This document shows, one piece after another, positions 46,111 to 62,013 of a stretch of 64,000 nt of DNA. The first letter of the stretch is position 1. Each line of letters opens with the position of its first letter. Below the pieces are notes generated by a model. It did not search any database. It saw only the letters and a program-made list of their open reading frames with translations, and had not been told where the DNA came from. The DNA comes from Margaritifera margaritifera (taxonomy: Eukaryota; Mollusca; Bivalvia; Unionida; Margaritiferidae), in assembly GCA_029931535.1 (NCBI GenBank), contig JAQPZY010001695.1, positions 2,484,501-2,548,500 on the forward strand, written 5' to 3'. The position numbers and the translations under genes are program-made.

Positions 46111-46942
46111 TCAATCTTGTACCCATGTAATCTTACATTTCTGTCATGGCGTTCAATACGGATGTTCAATCTTGTACCCATGTAATCTTACATTTCTGTT
46201 ATGGCGTTCAATACGGATGTTCAATCTTGTACCCATGTAATCTTACATTTCTGTTATGGCGTTCAATACGGATGTTCAATCTTGTACCCATGTAATCTTA
46301 CATTTCTGTTATGGCGTTCAATACATATGTTCAATCTTGTACCCATGTAATCTTACATTTCTGTTATGGCGTTCAATACATATGTTCAATCTTGTACCAT
46401 TGTAATCTTACATTTCTGTTATGGCGTTCAATACGGATGTTCAATTTTGTACCCATGTAATCTTGCATTTATGTTATGGCGTTCAATACGGATGGTCAAT
46501 CTTGTACCCATGTAATCTTACATTTCTGTTATGGCGTTCAATACGGATGGTCAATCTTGTACCCATGTAATCTTACATTTCTGTTATGGCGTTCAATACG
46601 GATGGTCAATCTTGTACCCATGTAATCTTACATTTCTGTTATGGCGTTCAATACGGATGGTCAATCTTGTACCCATGTAATCTTACATTTCTGTTATGGC
46701 GTTCAATACGGATGTTCAATTTTGTACCCATGTAATCTTACATTTCTGTTATGGCGTTCAATACGGATGGTCAATCTTGTACCCATGTAATCTTACATTT
46801 CTGTTATGGCGTTCAATACGGATGGTCAATTTTGTACCCATGTAATCTTACATTTCTGTTATGGCGTTCAATACGGATGGTCAATTTTGTACCCATGTAA
46901 TCTTACATTTCTGTTATGGCGTTCAATACGGATGTTCAATCT
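46111..46942. repeat. 55-bp minisatellite, 15 units
   Basis: Units start TCAATCTTGTACCCATGTAA and contain GTTCAATACGGATG, itself a partial echo of the unit start. Variants GATGT, GATGG and CATATG mark groups of neighbouring units. Confidence 0.95.
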
Positions 46943-47259
46943 CTATCTCACTAGTCTAGAACAAATTAATTGTTTTCACTGACATTCGCGTGTGAATATT
47001 CTCAGATCTACTGAAATTAACATTTATAAATACCAGTGTACTTTGCATTCCATTCAAAACATATAACTAAAACATGTGGAACAAGTAGAAAATGGAGGTA
47101 CATAATAAAATGCAAAAACCACATTTGCGTTTTGTTCCCAGTCGGCAGAAAGAACTCATTTGATATAGCATGGGAATACATCGCAACCATACGGCCACTA
47201 CGTATCAATACGCCATTTCTAATGTTATCTTTCTGCAGACTCGTTAGCAAATATCGTTT

Positions 47260-47508
47260 TTTTTTTTTTTTGGGGGGGGGAGGTGTCTGAATAAGAAGGC
47301 AAGTTGTCTGTGGAATGGAATCCCTGGTGTGGAGGCCCAGGGGGTGAAGCCCCCGGAACCTCCTGCACTTTAAGCGTTTCCATGGCATAATTTGAGCCAT
47401 CAAATTGTAAAGAAAACTTACCCTAAAAAACGTTCCGACTGTTTCGCGCTCGTTTTTAGGGAACTGTGTACGCCTCCGCCCCCCCCCCCCTTTCCGGATC
47501 CGCCCCTG
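47260..47508 (+). mobile_element. Non-autonomous DNA element, CAGGGGCGGATCC family, second copy
   Basis: Right end GGATCCGCCCCTG at 47496-47508. The interior shares GAAC/GCTCCTGCA and CTGTTTCGCGCTCGTTTTT with the copy at 2139. The left end is obscured by a T-run and G-run at 47250-47280. Confidence 0.55.
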
Positions 47509-49386
47509 ATTCGCAGTTTTGATTATTACTCGCAAAGCAGAGCACGATCCAAGGATTTAAATATTATAGATACAAGTATGCAATAGAACCTGACATATAG
47601 CAGATAGTCCCATGTTTCAGTTAATTAGTAAACAAACATTTAAACACTCATTATCTGCATATTCAGACAGTTACAACGCATATCGTGCTCTGGTCCTATC
47701 TCCTGTTTGCACGCCTACACTCCTCAGGATAAAATAGTTGCTGATGTATACATATTCCAGGAATCAAACTAGGGAAAAAAAAGAATCATTGGCTGAATAA
47801 TAAATTAAACGTCCTTCTTGAGATTGGCTTAGGTTGAAATTGTTTGCACCTCAATTTTACCACAGAAATAAAATATCTTTGTCTCGGATTTAAACAAAAA
47901 TACATTCCGGAATAGTGTCTGGAATATTAATGAAGTATTTTGGAAAATAGACATTAAATTCACACAGACGAAGGTATGACTCTAGTTCTAAATTTATTTG
48001 GAGTCAAAAACTTCGTTTTCTTTTTATCTTTGTTCACTTTTTTGACTAACATAAAAAATTAAATGTTCCTAAGAATATATTCTAAAGTTCCCTTTCTCCA
48101 TTTGGATAATTATTATTCCATCTTTGTTTCCTTCCAAAATATCAGAAGGCCTCGCAGAAGCTAAATGTCTTTGGACACTTGATAACAATTGTGGTTCTTC
48201 TCCGTGACTTTTCCTGGGACAAGCGGAGGAAATTATACATATGCCATTAGGTATTTGGGAGTTTCTTTTGGTCTCAAAATAGTACCAACGGGTTCTATTT
48301 CTGTACTTGTGAAGTGTAAACAGACAGCTTCAAAGAAAGACAGGCTTGATGAAATTGACAATTTATTTGGCAACTCAGTTTACTTCCGGAAATTGATTTT
48401 TTTAAAAAAATTTTAATGCGCGCCTTTAAATGCTTTAATTTTGAAGCCAATTCGGATTACTAGCATCAGTATCAGTTATATTCCTGTGTGTTGTCCATTT
48501 CTCTACTAATTATCAGTAAATGTTGTTTGTTTTTGGTTTTTTAACATGCATGTTGTTACATTTTTTTTATATATAATTTCTCTCTCTCTCTCTCTCTCTC
48601 ATTGATTTTTAATTAAAAGTTCCGAGTAATTTATTTTGTGTTTTCTCTTTGAGTCTCATCAAATTGAGGATAACAAACTAAGCTTCAGATTCAATGTGTT
48701 CCTTTTATAATTTAGCACGAGATAGGTACTACCATGTAATTAAAAACATAAATTTAACTAGTCGAGAAATTAAAGATTCTAAATATACTCTGTTTACTCC
48801 CACGTGCATTTTATGTATACGATTTTTTTTAGCAGTACTTGATTGAGTGATGATTATGGCGTGGTTAATTGAGTGATGATTGTGGCGTGGTTAATTGAGT
48901 GATGATTGTGGCGTGGTTAACTCAACTTAAAAAATGGACTTGTAAACTTAAAGCCCCCCCCCCCCACCGGCCCGAATTTAAAAAAAAAAAAAAAAAATTA
49001 AAATTTTCGTGTGCATGTATCATAATAGCTTATTAGTTAACAAATGTATCACGGTTAGTTCTCCCACTAATTAAAGTAAACTGACTGAGAGAAGTAAAGT
49101 TATTCAATATTCATAAAGTTATCGGTAACTTTTTTTCTAATACAAATCAGTTTGTACCTGTGGGCATATGAGTGTGTATTACTAAAATCTATGTAGAATT
49201 AAGATTTGGTAAAAATGAGTGATCATAAATAAAAGTGCGACATTGGATGCTGATACAGAGATATATTCTTAGGCCAAACGATAGATAGATAATTTTTCGA
49301 ATGTGGGAGTACAGTTTGGTTTTAATGTTACATCGAGAAAGTAGCACAATTATGAATACTTACCTTTACAATCGAAATGTATTAGA
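47509..49386. other. Intergenic, no gene seen
   Basis: (TC)n at 48581-48600, three copies of a ~30-bp unit (TTGAGTGATGATTGTGGCGT) at 48840-48920, and C- and A-runs at 48954-49000. The open frame at 48189-48416 shows no recognisable domain. Confidence 0.55.
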
Positions 49387-49505
49387 CAGGGGTGTCAAAC
49401 TCATTTGCTATAGCGGGCCAGATTTGATATAATTAGTAATAAAAAATAATAAATAATAATAATAATAGATAATGAGTCTGGCGGGCCGTATGTTTGACAC
49501 CCCTG
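49387..49505. mobile_element. Short inverted-repeat DNA element, CAGGGGTGTCAAAC family, full copy
   Basis: Begins CAGGGGTGTCAAACTCAT and ends GTTTGACACCCCTG, with inner inverted GCGGGCCAGA / CTGGCGGGCC around an AAT-rich centre. The 7-bp TATTAGA flanks both sides. The last 24 bp are tandemly duplicated at 49506-49529. Confidence 0.8.
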
Positions 49506-49529
49506 TATTAGATATGTTTGACACCCCTG

Positions 49530-50837
49530 TATTAGATAGCTTGTGTACAGTCACTCTTGTTTAACTGCAAATGAACCTATATTTTGACCATTATTTTATT
49601 TTTTTAAAAAGACCACTTACATCGCTAAATTTATCTTTTGCAACATAAACAAAAATCATAGCCCATTACATTTTAGCGCAGCGAAGTGTTTCTGAGACTT
49701 CTGATATTCGATCCCCAAAACAAATGTTTCATTCCCCCCCCCCCCCTCTCCGCCCAATGTATATCTTGAAATACGTTATTGGCAATAGTCGCATAATTTG
49801 ACGAACGCGGCATATTTGTTTCCAAGCGCGCGTCTTTTGTTCGCGGCTAGTCCTAACAGATGAAAGAATACGCTTGTTTCAGCGCATGGTTTCTTCTCAC
49901 CAGTGTAATGGGACAATTTTGATGCTGAAGCATGACTTCAGATAATGCACTCTTTGATTTTTGTGTAGAGAGAACACGAAAGCATTCCATTTTATCATGA
50001 ACTAAGGCAGATAAAAAGATGTTGTTGGAATGGCATGCAAAATATTTTCGCACAGATGTAATATGTCATTAATCACAATTTAAAAGACAAATGCATCCTA
50101 TCAGGGTCCAATTAACGCATAATTAGTATAATTAATCGGAATGCCTAATGAATTACTCTATCTTCACTGTGACAAAAGCCTTAGAATTAGATGATTGTCC
50201 AGTCACCATATGCTTTAGCTCAAAGTCGGCACATTGAATGTATACAATTGCGAAATTGGAAGCCTTCATATTAAAAAAAAAATTACGTGTCTTGTTATTC
50301 TTGAAACTGTTGCTTTTATCATTAGCCAATAATTCCCTGTGGATGATGATGATTGGGGATGGCTTGAATATTATTTACCCAGGCAAATAATTGGAATTCT
50401 GCGTTGGTTATGGATGTATCGTACCTCTTTTAACAAATGTAGAGGCCGTATATTTGGTAACAGAGTATGGTGAAATTTCCAGTCCTTGAATAGTCTATGA
50501 CAGGGATAGTCGTATATTATTTGCGCAGCACATTAAAAACGGGAATGTCATTACAAGAAATTCAATTCAAAACGGAGAAATGACTGCAACAAATTCAATT
50601 TTTGCTTTAGAAAATATCCCAATAAAATCGTTCTTCCCGTACACTCAAGCACGTAGCAGCCCATTACAAGGAATATTGATTTAAGCAAGAACTTTTGAGA
50701 TTTTAGTGCTTTTAACATTTTTAAAAAATTTGAATAAAAATAAGATTTTTCAGAGATGGAAATTGGCATCGCATACGTCATGGTCTGCAACTTGAAAACA
50801 GAAACTAGAAATGTACATAATTGTCTTAAAAATCGTA
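49530..50837. other. Intergenic, no feature seen
   Basis: A C-run lies at 49734-49746. Only short frames without domains. Confidence 0.55.
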
Positions 50838-51339
50838 CTTCGGTGGACACTTAGTATATCCGCTCCAGAAATTGACTTCTACTTCGGTGGACATTTAGTA
50901 TATCCTCCCCAGGTGGACATTTAGTATATTCGCCCCAGGTGGACATTTAGTATAGCCGCCCCGGGTGGACATTTAGTATATCCTACAAAGGTGGACATTT
51001 AGTATATCCTCCCAAGGTGGACATTTAGTATATCCGCCCCAGGTGGACATTTAGTATAGCCGCCCAGGTGGACATTTAGTATAATCCGCCCCAGGTGGAC
51101 GTTTAGTATATCTGCCGGAGAAATTAAATCCTACTTCGATGGACATTTAGTTTATCCGCCCCCAAAATTAAATCGTACTTTGGTGGACATTTAGTATATC
51201 CACCCCAGGTGGACATTTAGTATATCCGCCCCAGTTGGACATTTATTGTATCCGCTCCAGGTGAACATTAGTATATCCACTCCAGGTAGACATTTAGTAT
51301 AATCGACCCCACGTGGACATTTAGTATACCCGTCTCAGA
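50838..51339. repeat. 27-bp minisatellite, about 18 irregular units
   Basis: Units of type GGTGGACATTTAGTATATCC plus GCCCCAG. Two units are separated by longer inserts (GAAATTAAATCCTACTTC-like) that recur at 50860-50885, 51118-51140 and 51160-51180, suggesting a longer ancestral unit. Confidence 0.9.
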
Positions 51340-51480
51340 ATTCAAATCCTAAAATGGATATAGTATTGACTGCACAGATCATCAGAAAAGAATAATTTTA
51401 CGGATGGAAATAGTGACAAAATGTTCAGATTAATGTGTGACATGCTTCAGAGATCTCAAGGACGAGTCTTCTTTGTAGAA

Positions 51481-51606
<126 letters not shown>

Positions 51607-51972
51607 TTAAAAGTCCTAAATTGTTTTAAAGTTCACAGTTCACAGTTCAGGAAGTTAATCCAACTATTCCGAATGTAGTATTCAGAATGAAGTAGTCTTT
51701 ACTGTGCTAATATGTTAATAAGAATTAGTTATATCAAAGGAATCCTTGTGAATCTGGAATCTCACAAGTTTTAGAAATGTTTCCGATAATTCCACGGAGC
51801 TGTATAATAATTCAGATTGACAACACAGTACTGAATCCTAAATGTACTGTATTAATAATAAATAAATCTCCAAATAAATCTCCAAATAAGAATATCCCAC
51901 ACACAAACTGAATCAATTTTGTTATATCCTCTCTATTCAAATGTAACTGTGAAGAATGTTTAAACACAGGAT

Positions 51973-51978
<6 letters not shown>

Positions 51979-52063
<85 letters not shown>
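51979..52063. repeat. (AT)n microsatellite, about 42 units
   Basis: Uninterrupted. Confidence 0.95.
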
Positions 52064-52064
<1 letters not shown>

Positions 52065-53041
52065 CCTTAATGCGCAGAATCGAAATAAAAACCCATACTA
52101 CGTCTTCGATAAACAACTGAGTATTTCGAAATAATTTCCTTCTAATAAACACGATTCATTCTCCGGTAATGACCTTAAACTATAATTCCTAGTCAATATA
52201 ATATTTACTCCTAAAAGTACGAGAACTAGGTCAAAGTTCATTTCTTGCGCGCGGAAAATACGTCACATGACTAAAGCTACAAGCAACTAGGTGAAATATT
52301 GATCCTAAATACCGTACTCACGGTAAGACGACAGATGTTAGACTAAGAACAGAAATCATAAACTAATAAACTATACCATTATTAAAAGGAAAAATATATA
52401 TAATTCCGTAACAGTATGTATGTATGTATGTTACACGCAAGGGGTCTCTCCCGAGCGAATCAAGCACCTGCGTGAGTCTGTCTTGAAGTCAATTTTTTCC
52501 TCCATTTTCAAGACAACAGTCGTTGTCAACTGAAAGGTTCTTGAATGCGCAAACACTACCAATAATTTTCCTCTAATAAACTAATGAGCACAGAGGCTAA
52601 AACTCTAGCTTCACACCTGCATGGTTTTCCTCATTTCACATTTGTATGACTTATCCAGTAAGCTTTTCGTAGCCGAATATTAGTACATCACACCCTGGAA
52701 TCCAAAACACTACCCAAACACCCAATACAAAGAATTATTCCTATCTCAAGTTACTAAACACGTATACCTTAAAATATCCAGATAATTCCCTATTTAAGAA
52801 ATTACCGAGGGTCCATTTTTCGACACTAATCCATGTTATCATAAAGTCTCGTGAATACTGTACATTATAACGTCTGCTCCTAGAAATTGGCTAATTACTC
52901 GGGCTGAGAAATATCTTCAAAACACCAACTCCCCATAATTAAACAAATAATTACTAAAATATAAGAAAGCTATAAACGGAGACGTAAATACAAATAGCAC
53001 ATACCCTAGGTTTATTACAATATATACAATCAATCTCTCTC

Positions 53042-53114
<73 letters not shown>

Positions 53115-53815
53115 TCGTGTGTGTGTGGTCGGGGAGGGGGGAGAGGAAGTGTTTACTACTAGAGCAAATACATTATTAATTAAGCCAACTGAGGGGCGTT
53201 CTATTAGTAAATCATGAGAGAAAAATCACGAGCATGTTGTAATGCAAATTGCATATGATAAAAATAATACTAACAGACACACACTTTTGCCTACACTTAA
53301 TTCCAATTGTATACACATACATGTTTACAGTTTAAATTGAAAAGACATAGATCGTTTCATAAAAGTTTTTCAGATCATTTCGAGGTCATGTGTGATGATC
53401 TTTGGTGTGTCAAACTTTATGATCAATATCTGTCAAATATTCGATGGCCAAAACTACTGTACAAGTTCAAATCTATAGAACAAACAATCTACATAACTTA
53501 TCAACTTATTAATGAACCAAAAAGTTAACGATTTATCATAAAGACACTAATCGACCTCTTAATATAAGCTGCCTTCTTCTTGGCCTTAAAGTTAAATATG
53601 CTTTCCATATATATATTTAGGATCCTCGTGATTCGAGCAATTACACAAAACAAACAGTTTAAGAGCAAAATCAGGTTTGTTATTTTAGCTAAAAAAAAAA
53701 TTTTTAAAAATGAATCAAGGTCTTTTTGACACACAACACGGTTAATAATTTTGCTTTCAAGATAAAATGTAAACAATTGCTTGACATACTTGGCACACAC
53801 TTCAGACACTTTTCC
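52064..53815. other. Intergenic with (TG)n at 53045-53128
   Basis: The TG tract has about 40 units and is followed by a G-rich GGTCGGGGAGGGGGGAG stretch. No protein domain was recognised in the open frames at 53307-53528 (+) or 53525-53809 (-). Confidence 0.6.
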
Positions 53816-53996
53816 ATGCAGATTTTGCCGCTAAGTAATTTTTAAAGGGAAGGGCAATGGTATAATATGCACTTATTGGATACAGCTTGTTTTATTTATA
53901 ACATCTGTAAAATTTGAGCACCGTTGGTACATCAGTTAAAGAAAAAAGAGATCTTAATTTTCAGCTTTTCCGACAGAGAAAGTTCGCCATCTTCAC
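53816..53996 (+). repeat. Dispersed repeat, copy 1
   Basis: Shares with 56098-56281 a diverged but collinear stretch with common blocks TCTGTAAAATTTGAGCACCG, TAATATGCACT and TTTCCGACA. It is followed at once by the (CATA)n array. Confidence 0.75.
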
Positions 53997-54490
53997 ATAC
54001 ATACATACATACATACATACATACATACATACATACATACATACATACATACATACATACATACATACATACATACATACATACATGCATACATGCATGC
54101 ATGCATGCATGCATGCATACATACATACATACATACGTACATGGGTACATACATACATACATACATACATACAAACATACATGCATACCATACATACATA
54201 TGTACATACATACATACATACATACATACATACATACATACATACATACATACATACATGCATAAATACATACATACATACATACATACATACATACATA
54301 CATACATACATACATACATACATACATACATACATACATACATACATACATACACACACATACATACATACATACATACACACATACATACATAAATACA
54401 TACATACATACATACATACATACATACATACATACATACATACATACATACATACATACATACATACATACATACATACATACATACATA
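53995..54490. repeat. (CATA)n microsatellite, about 500 bp, with CATG blocks
   Basis: CATA units with a (CATG)n block at 54085-54118 and scattered CAAA, CGTA and CACA variants. All IHTY/MYVC-type frames are artefacts. Confidence 0.95.
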
Positions 54491-55139
54491 AGAGTTTCCA
54501 GATACAAACATTAAATGCATGTATAAATACATGGTCAAGATTATTTTAAAAAACAAATATTCTTATAAATTTATTGAGATATTCCAATTAGTAACACGTA
54601 TCATTTGGCAAAATCGATTGAAAGAAGAAAAATAAATTGAAATGGGTGGTTGAAAAAGAGTGGTTGTTCAGGCTAATTTCTTCCTAAAATTTAATTTCTT
54701 TAAATTCGGATTCTAGCTGAAAAGTCACAGATTAAATTGGGTTGGAAGCTAGAACATACTATAAAATTGTACTATGTGCTATTGCCGAGGAAACACAAAG
54801 AAAGTACAATTTTTGTGAAATTTATGAGCACAAAAGCCGAAAACTCAGACAAATCAATACGTCATTACTAAGAGAAATATCTTGAACTTTCTTACGAGAA
54901 GCGGTTTGTCCTTTTGGTAAATATTTGGACTTTTGGTAAATATTTGGACTTTTGTTTGAAGATGTTGCATTTGATTAAATCGTTATAATTTTACTTCCAG
55001 ATAAAAGCGTGTTGAGGTCGATGGGCACTGCTAATGTTTGCAAAGACTTACATCAAATGTCGACTGGGAATACCATCAAATCTACATTTAAAAAGTAATG
55101 ATAATGAAAAGTCGTGATAAGTAATGATAATGAAAAGAT
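54491..55139. other. Intergenic, no feature seen
   Basis: AT-rich, no repeat apart from short local duplications (TTTTGGTAAATATTTGGAC at 54913-54950). Confidence 0.55.
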
Positions 55140-56101
55140 CTTAAGATACGAACAGTTCTTTTGTAATGGGGTTTTCCTTTCTCCTCTCAAGAAGTATGAG
55201 GGTACGCGTTTTCTTTGAAGTGATTTCTAATGATGAAGAATGTCTGACTTCTGGGGGTAAGTCATCCCATAATTTGGCTGTTGAAGGTAGAAAGGATTCA
55301 GATGAAATTTGAAGACGGCAGAAAGGAATAACGTAGTTGTTTTTATCTATCAGGATTTATTCGCCATCTAAATTTTCAGCAACAATTGGTGGTAATAAAA
55401 CGTCTAATAAGTTTTTGTGTCATATGATGATTTTGTAATTTACGAGACTGTCTCCGTATTTTGAATAGTTGCTAGCCAGATTCATTGTACAAACACTCTG
55501 ATCTCGAACTTCTTGTCAATTCCGTTGCTGTTATTGCAGCTTCTTTTTGGAGATTTTCTATTCTATTAGCATCTATTTCACTACGTGAATCCAAGACAAC
55601 GTTGGTATCTATTTCACTACGTCCATCCCAGACAACGTTAGCATCTATTTCACTACGTCCATCCCAGACAACGTTAGCATCTATTTCACTACGTCCATCC
55701 CAGACAACGTTAGCATCTATTTCACTACATCCATCCCAGAAAACGTTAGCATCTATTTCACTACGTCCATCCCAGACAACGTTAGCATCTATTTCACTAC
55801 ATCCATCCCAGACAACGTTAGAATCTATTTCACTACATCCATCCCAGACAACGTTAGCATCTATTTCAATAAGTCCATCCCAGACAACGTTAGCATCTAT
55901 ATCAATACGTCCATCCCAGACAACGTTAGCATCTATTTCACTAGATCCATCCCAGACAACGTTAGCATCTATTTCACTACATCCATCCCAGACAACGTTA
56001 GCATATTTTATCATGGGTCTTACAAAGGGTATACACATTTTGTTTAAAGAGTGTCTACCTAATTTGAACATAGAAACCTTTACAGACACGTTTCCCAGCA
56101 T
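55140..56101 (-). mobile_element. Non-LTR retrotransposon C-terminal remnant with internally amplified segment
   Basis: On the minus strand the frame opens with KLGRHSLNKMCIPFVRPMIK then YANVVWDGCSEID and closes with NLQKEAAITATEL and SECLYNESG. This is the region that follows the reverse transcriptase in molluscan non-LTR elements. Eroded matches continue to about 55140 (LRYSFLPSSNFI, FNSQIMG). Between the two blocks the codons for NVVWDGxSEIDA are repeated about 12 times. Confidence 0.75.
55567..56003 (-). repeat. 36-bp minisatellite, about 12 units, derived from retrotransposon coding
   Basis: Units (plus strand) begin GTTAGCATCTATTTCACTAC and encode 12 residues on the minus strand. As 36 is a multiple of three, the 209-codon frame stays open. 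Confidence 0.95.
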
Positions 56102-56281
56102 ATTTCGCCGATAAGTAATATTTAAAGAGAAAATCCGGGCAAAAGTTTAATATGCACTCGATTTATAGCCTTCATTTTATTTATTGTATCTGTAAAATTT
56201 GAGCACCGTTCGTTCACCAGTTAAGGAAAAAACGGCCCTTAATTTCTAAGCATTTCCGACACATCATGTTTGCCATTTTCT
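56098..56281 (+). repeat. Dispersed repeat, copy 2
   Basis: Collinear with 53816-53996 in the same orientation. A (TG)n tract follows about 90 bp later. Confidence 0.75.
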
Positions 56282-56368
56282 AGTAGAGGATGCTGAATCT
56301 GTGACGTATATATAGCCAACACTTTCGGTTATTGCCGTACTAGCACTGTCAGGTGTATTGAATGAATG

Positions 56369-56369
56369 T

Positions 56370-56438
<69 letters not shown>
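56369..56438. repeat. (TG)n microsatellite followed by GAGAGA
   Basis: About 34 TG units. Confidence 0.95.
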
Positions 56439-56440
<2 letters not shown>

Positions 56441-56845
56441 GAGAGAGAGATTGGGGTGTCGGGAATACGTGTATATATTAGTATTGCCAATGCTAGTTAA
56501 TCAGCCCGCTGCATTTTCAAACTATAAATTATCGGATGCACTTTTTCAAAATAACAAACAATGGAAAAAATCAACGACTTCCATCCACAAATGTTTCTTA
56601 ATGTAATTCGTATTGCCTACAATCATTTTTAAGTCGCGTTACAATACATAATAAATATGTTAAATCCCACGCTATATCATTGACGAGTCTGTTGACCGGA
56701 GTTGTGAAATGTCAACATCGCCCTACCCACACTAATAAAAGAAATAAATTTAAACATTTACAATAACTGTACGATAAACTATATCATTTGACAGATTTGT
56801 ACATATTTCATGTGTAAAGAAACTTTTCTTCTCAGGATCTTGAGT

Positions 56846-56955
56846 ATGTATGTATGTATGTATGTATGTATGTATGTATGTATGTATGTATGTATGTATG
56901 TATGTATGTATGTATGTATGTATGTATGTATGTATGTATGTATGTATGTATGTAT
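56846..56955. repeat. (TATG)n microsatellite, about 27 units
   Basis: Uninterrupted. It explains the HTYI frames on the minus strand. Confidence 0.95.
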
Positions 56956-57662
56956 TAGGTGTTGACCGCACGTCAGCACAATAATGGGTATACAGTGACG
57001 ATTAAAGGTGAAGTTAAGAAAATGTAAATATAATGAATCGCACAACAACAGACCTTTAGGAAGATAAACCCGTCCAAATAAACATAAAGTAATACAAGAT
57101 AAAAGGTACAAGGATCTTGATTAAGCTAAATGGGTCATTCTACCCCGATTCTGCATAAATTATAAATGAAGTCTAACCGATCTACCACTTATTAAAATAT
57201 AGCATTCTTTATAGGTAAATCTTGTTTTAATTTTTACCCATCTTAATGAATATTCGTGTACGAAAAATTTCATAGATGCAGAAAATGGAGAAGCAATGCG
57301 AGGAATGAAGATTTATATGAAAACGTGTGACATTATCACCAGGATGTGCCTGTATAACGTCAGCGGAAAAGAAAGGGAGATCATTCAATTGGTCTCTGAG
57401 AAACTGGATAGAACCAACATGTCGCAGTCCAGTCATAATTAAATTTTGACCTACATCTTGATCAGCTAATTAGCAAACTTGAAAATTAGTATACTATCTT
57501 AGAAATAACGAGGACCGACATAGTGTTAATAAACCTCAAACCCAGATTTTCCCTTTAATCACAAGGCTTTCTGAGCGGATGCTCTCTTGAAATGAGCTTA
57601 GAGTAATAATCCACAGGAAATAGAATAAAATGAATACGGGTTAAAGAATCCCATTTAAACAA
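56956..57662. other. Intergenic, no feature seen
   Basis: The open frame at 57227-57436 (-) has no recognisable domain. Confidence 0.55.
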
Positions 57663-57670
57663 CTACGGGC

Positions 57671-57838
57671 CAGGGCCGGATTAAGACCTTTAGAGGCTCT
57701 AAGCACTGAAAAGATTATGGTCCCCCCCCCCCCCAAGTAATTAAAAAAACCCCCGTAAATTCTCATTTTTGTTGGTGCCCCTGCTTTGCTGGTGCCCTAA
57801 TCACGTGCTTAGTCTGCCTATTGGGTAATCCAGCACTG
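57671..57838. mobile_element. hAT-like MITE, 168 bp, with perfect 8-bp target-site duplication
   Basis: Begins CAGGGCCGGATTAAGACC; the reverse complement of its right end begins CAGTGCTGGATTACCC. The 8 bp CTACGGGC are repeated exactly on both sides (57663-57670 and 57839-57846). Inside are a C-run and GGTGCCC repeats; no coding. Confidence 0.88.
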
Positions 57839-57846
57839 CTACGGGC

Positions 57847-58656
57847 AGAGTTGGAAACGTTTGATTTCAAATAACTTCAACTTCGGTGGGAAAATATATC
57901 TAACCCCACTTCACAACAGTCACAACAACAACCAGAACAACAACAACAACTACTACTACTTCTACTACCTTCCATCGTCTCACTACTTCAACTTTCTACT
58001 GTAGCTCGACAAATTTATTTTTAGCACAGCATATGTCACAGATCCTGATGCTGATTAATTTGTACAGGAGCAATCAAGCATGTAAACAAATGACGTCACA
58101 TTTTCACCTCACTGGTAGGCAAAAACGGTATGAATTATTCATAGCAGTAAATAACGCTCAAAAAGATTGTACAAGTAATGAAAATGTTTGATCTACGTCA
58201 TGTTTTAAAATTTTTTAAATATGTAATCATACTGTACATCAGATCAACATTATTATATTGGTTTAGACAAATGAAAGTAAACTATGTCTGTATTTAGCAG
58301 TTTCTTCTTTTTTTCTGCCCAGTAGTCATACATCTAACTGCACTACGTTGCGCTCGATTAGTACTATAACATGCTACTAAATACGGTGATTTTCAGCTTC
58401 AGTCCGCTTATAAGTGTTTTCATTCAAAATGTTTTCAGACATGGTTAGGCAAGAGAAACTGTTGAATCTTGTCAACTTTTTATCTATTTTAGTTTACCGA
58501 AAATGGGTTATTGGTTTAATTTTTGTGGACTTGCAGAGAGAAAATGGATGATTTAATATTTGACGGGTTTGTATTTTAGGGTTCAAGACAACCAAGCAAA
58601 ATGTACAGTATATTGATGTTCGTGAATGCTTACATATGTATGTTAACGTAAGAACT
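57847..58656. other. Intergenic with short AAC/ACT repeats near 57925-57970
   Basis: CAACAACAA and TACTACTACT tract, otherwise nothing recognised. Confidence 0.55.
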
Positions 58657-59053
58657 AGACTTGTTAAAATGAGTAGTAATTAGTATCGCTAAAAAGGTTA
58701 TATGCTTACTTGTTAAAATGAGTAGCAATTAGTACCGCTAAAAAAGTTATATGCTTACTTGTTAAAATGAGTAGTGATTAGTACCGCTAAAAAGTTATAT
58801 GCTTACTTGTTAAAATGAGTAGTAATTAGTACCGCTAAAAAGGTTATATGCTTACTTGTTAAAATGAGTAGTAATTAGTACCGCTGAAAAGGTTATATGC
58901 TTACTTGTTAAAATGAGTAGTAATTAGTATCGCTTAAAAGGTTATATGCTTACTCGTTAAAATGAGTAGTAATTAGTATCGCTAAAAAAGTTATGTGCTT
59001 ACTTGTTAAAATGAGTAGTAATTAGTAGCGCTAAAAAAGTTATGTGCTTACTT
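58657..59053. repeat. 48/49-bp minisatellite, 8 units
   Basis: Units start ACTTGTTAAAATGAGTAGTA and end in GGTTATATGCTT. One base of the A-run differs between units and gives the length variation. Confidence 0.95.

Positions 59054-62013
<2,960 letters not shown>

Noticed and set aside
48189..48416. 75-codon plus-strand frame
   Set aside because: No recognisable domain, no splice or promoter support; likely chance in AT-rich DNA.
55485..56114. Plus-strand 209-codon frame opposite the retrotransposon remnant
   Set aside because: Mirror of the 36-bp array; the coding similarity is on the minus strand.
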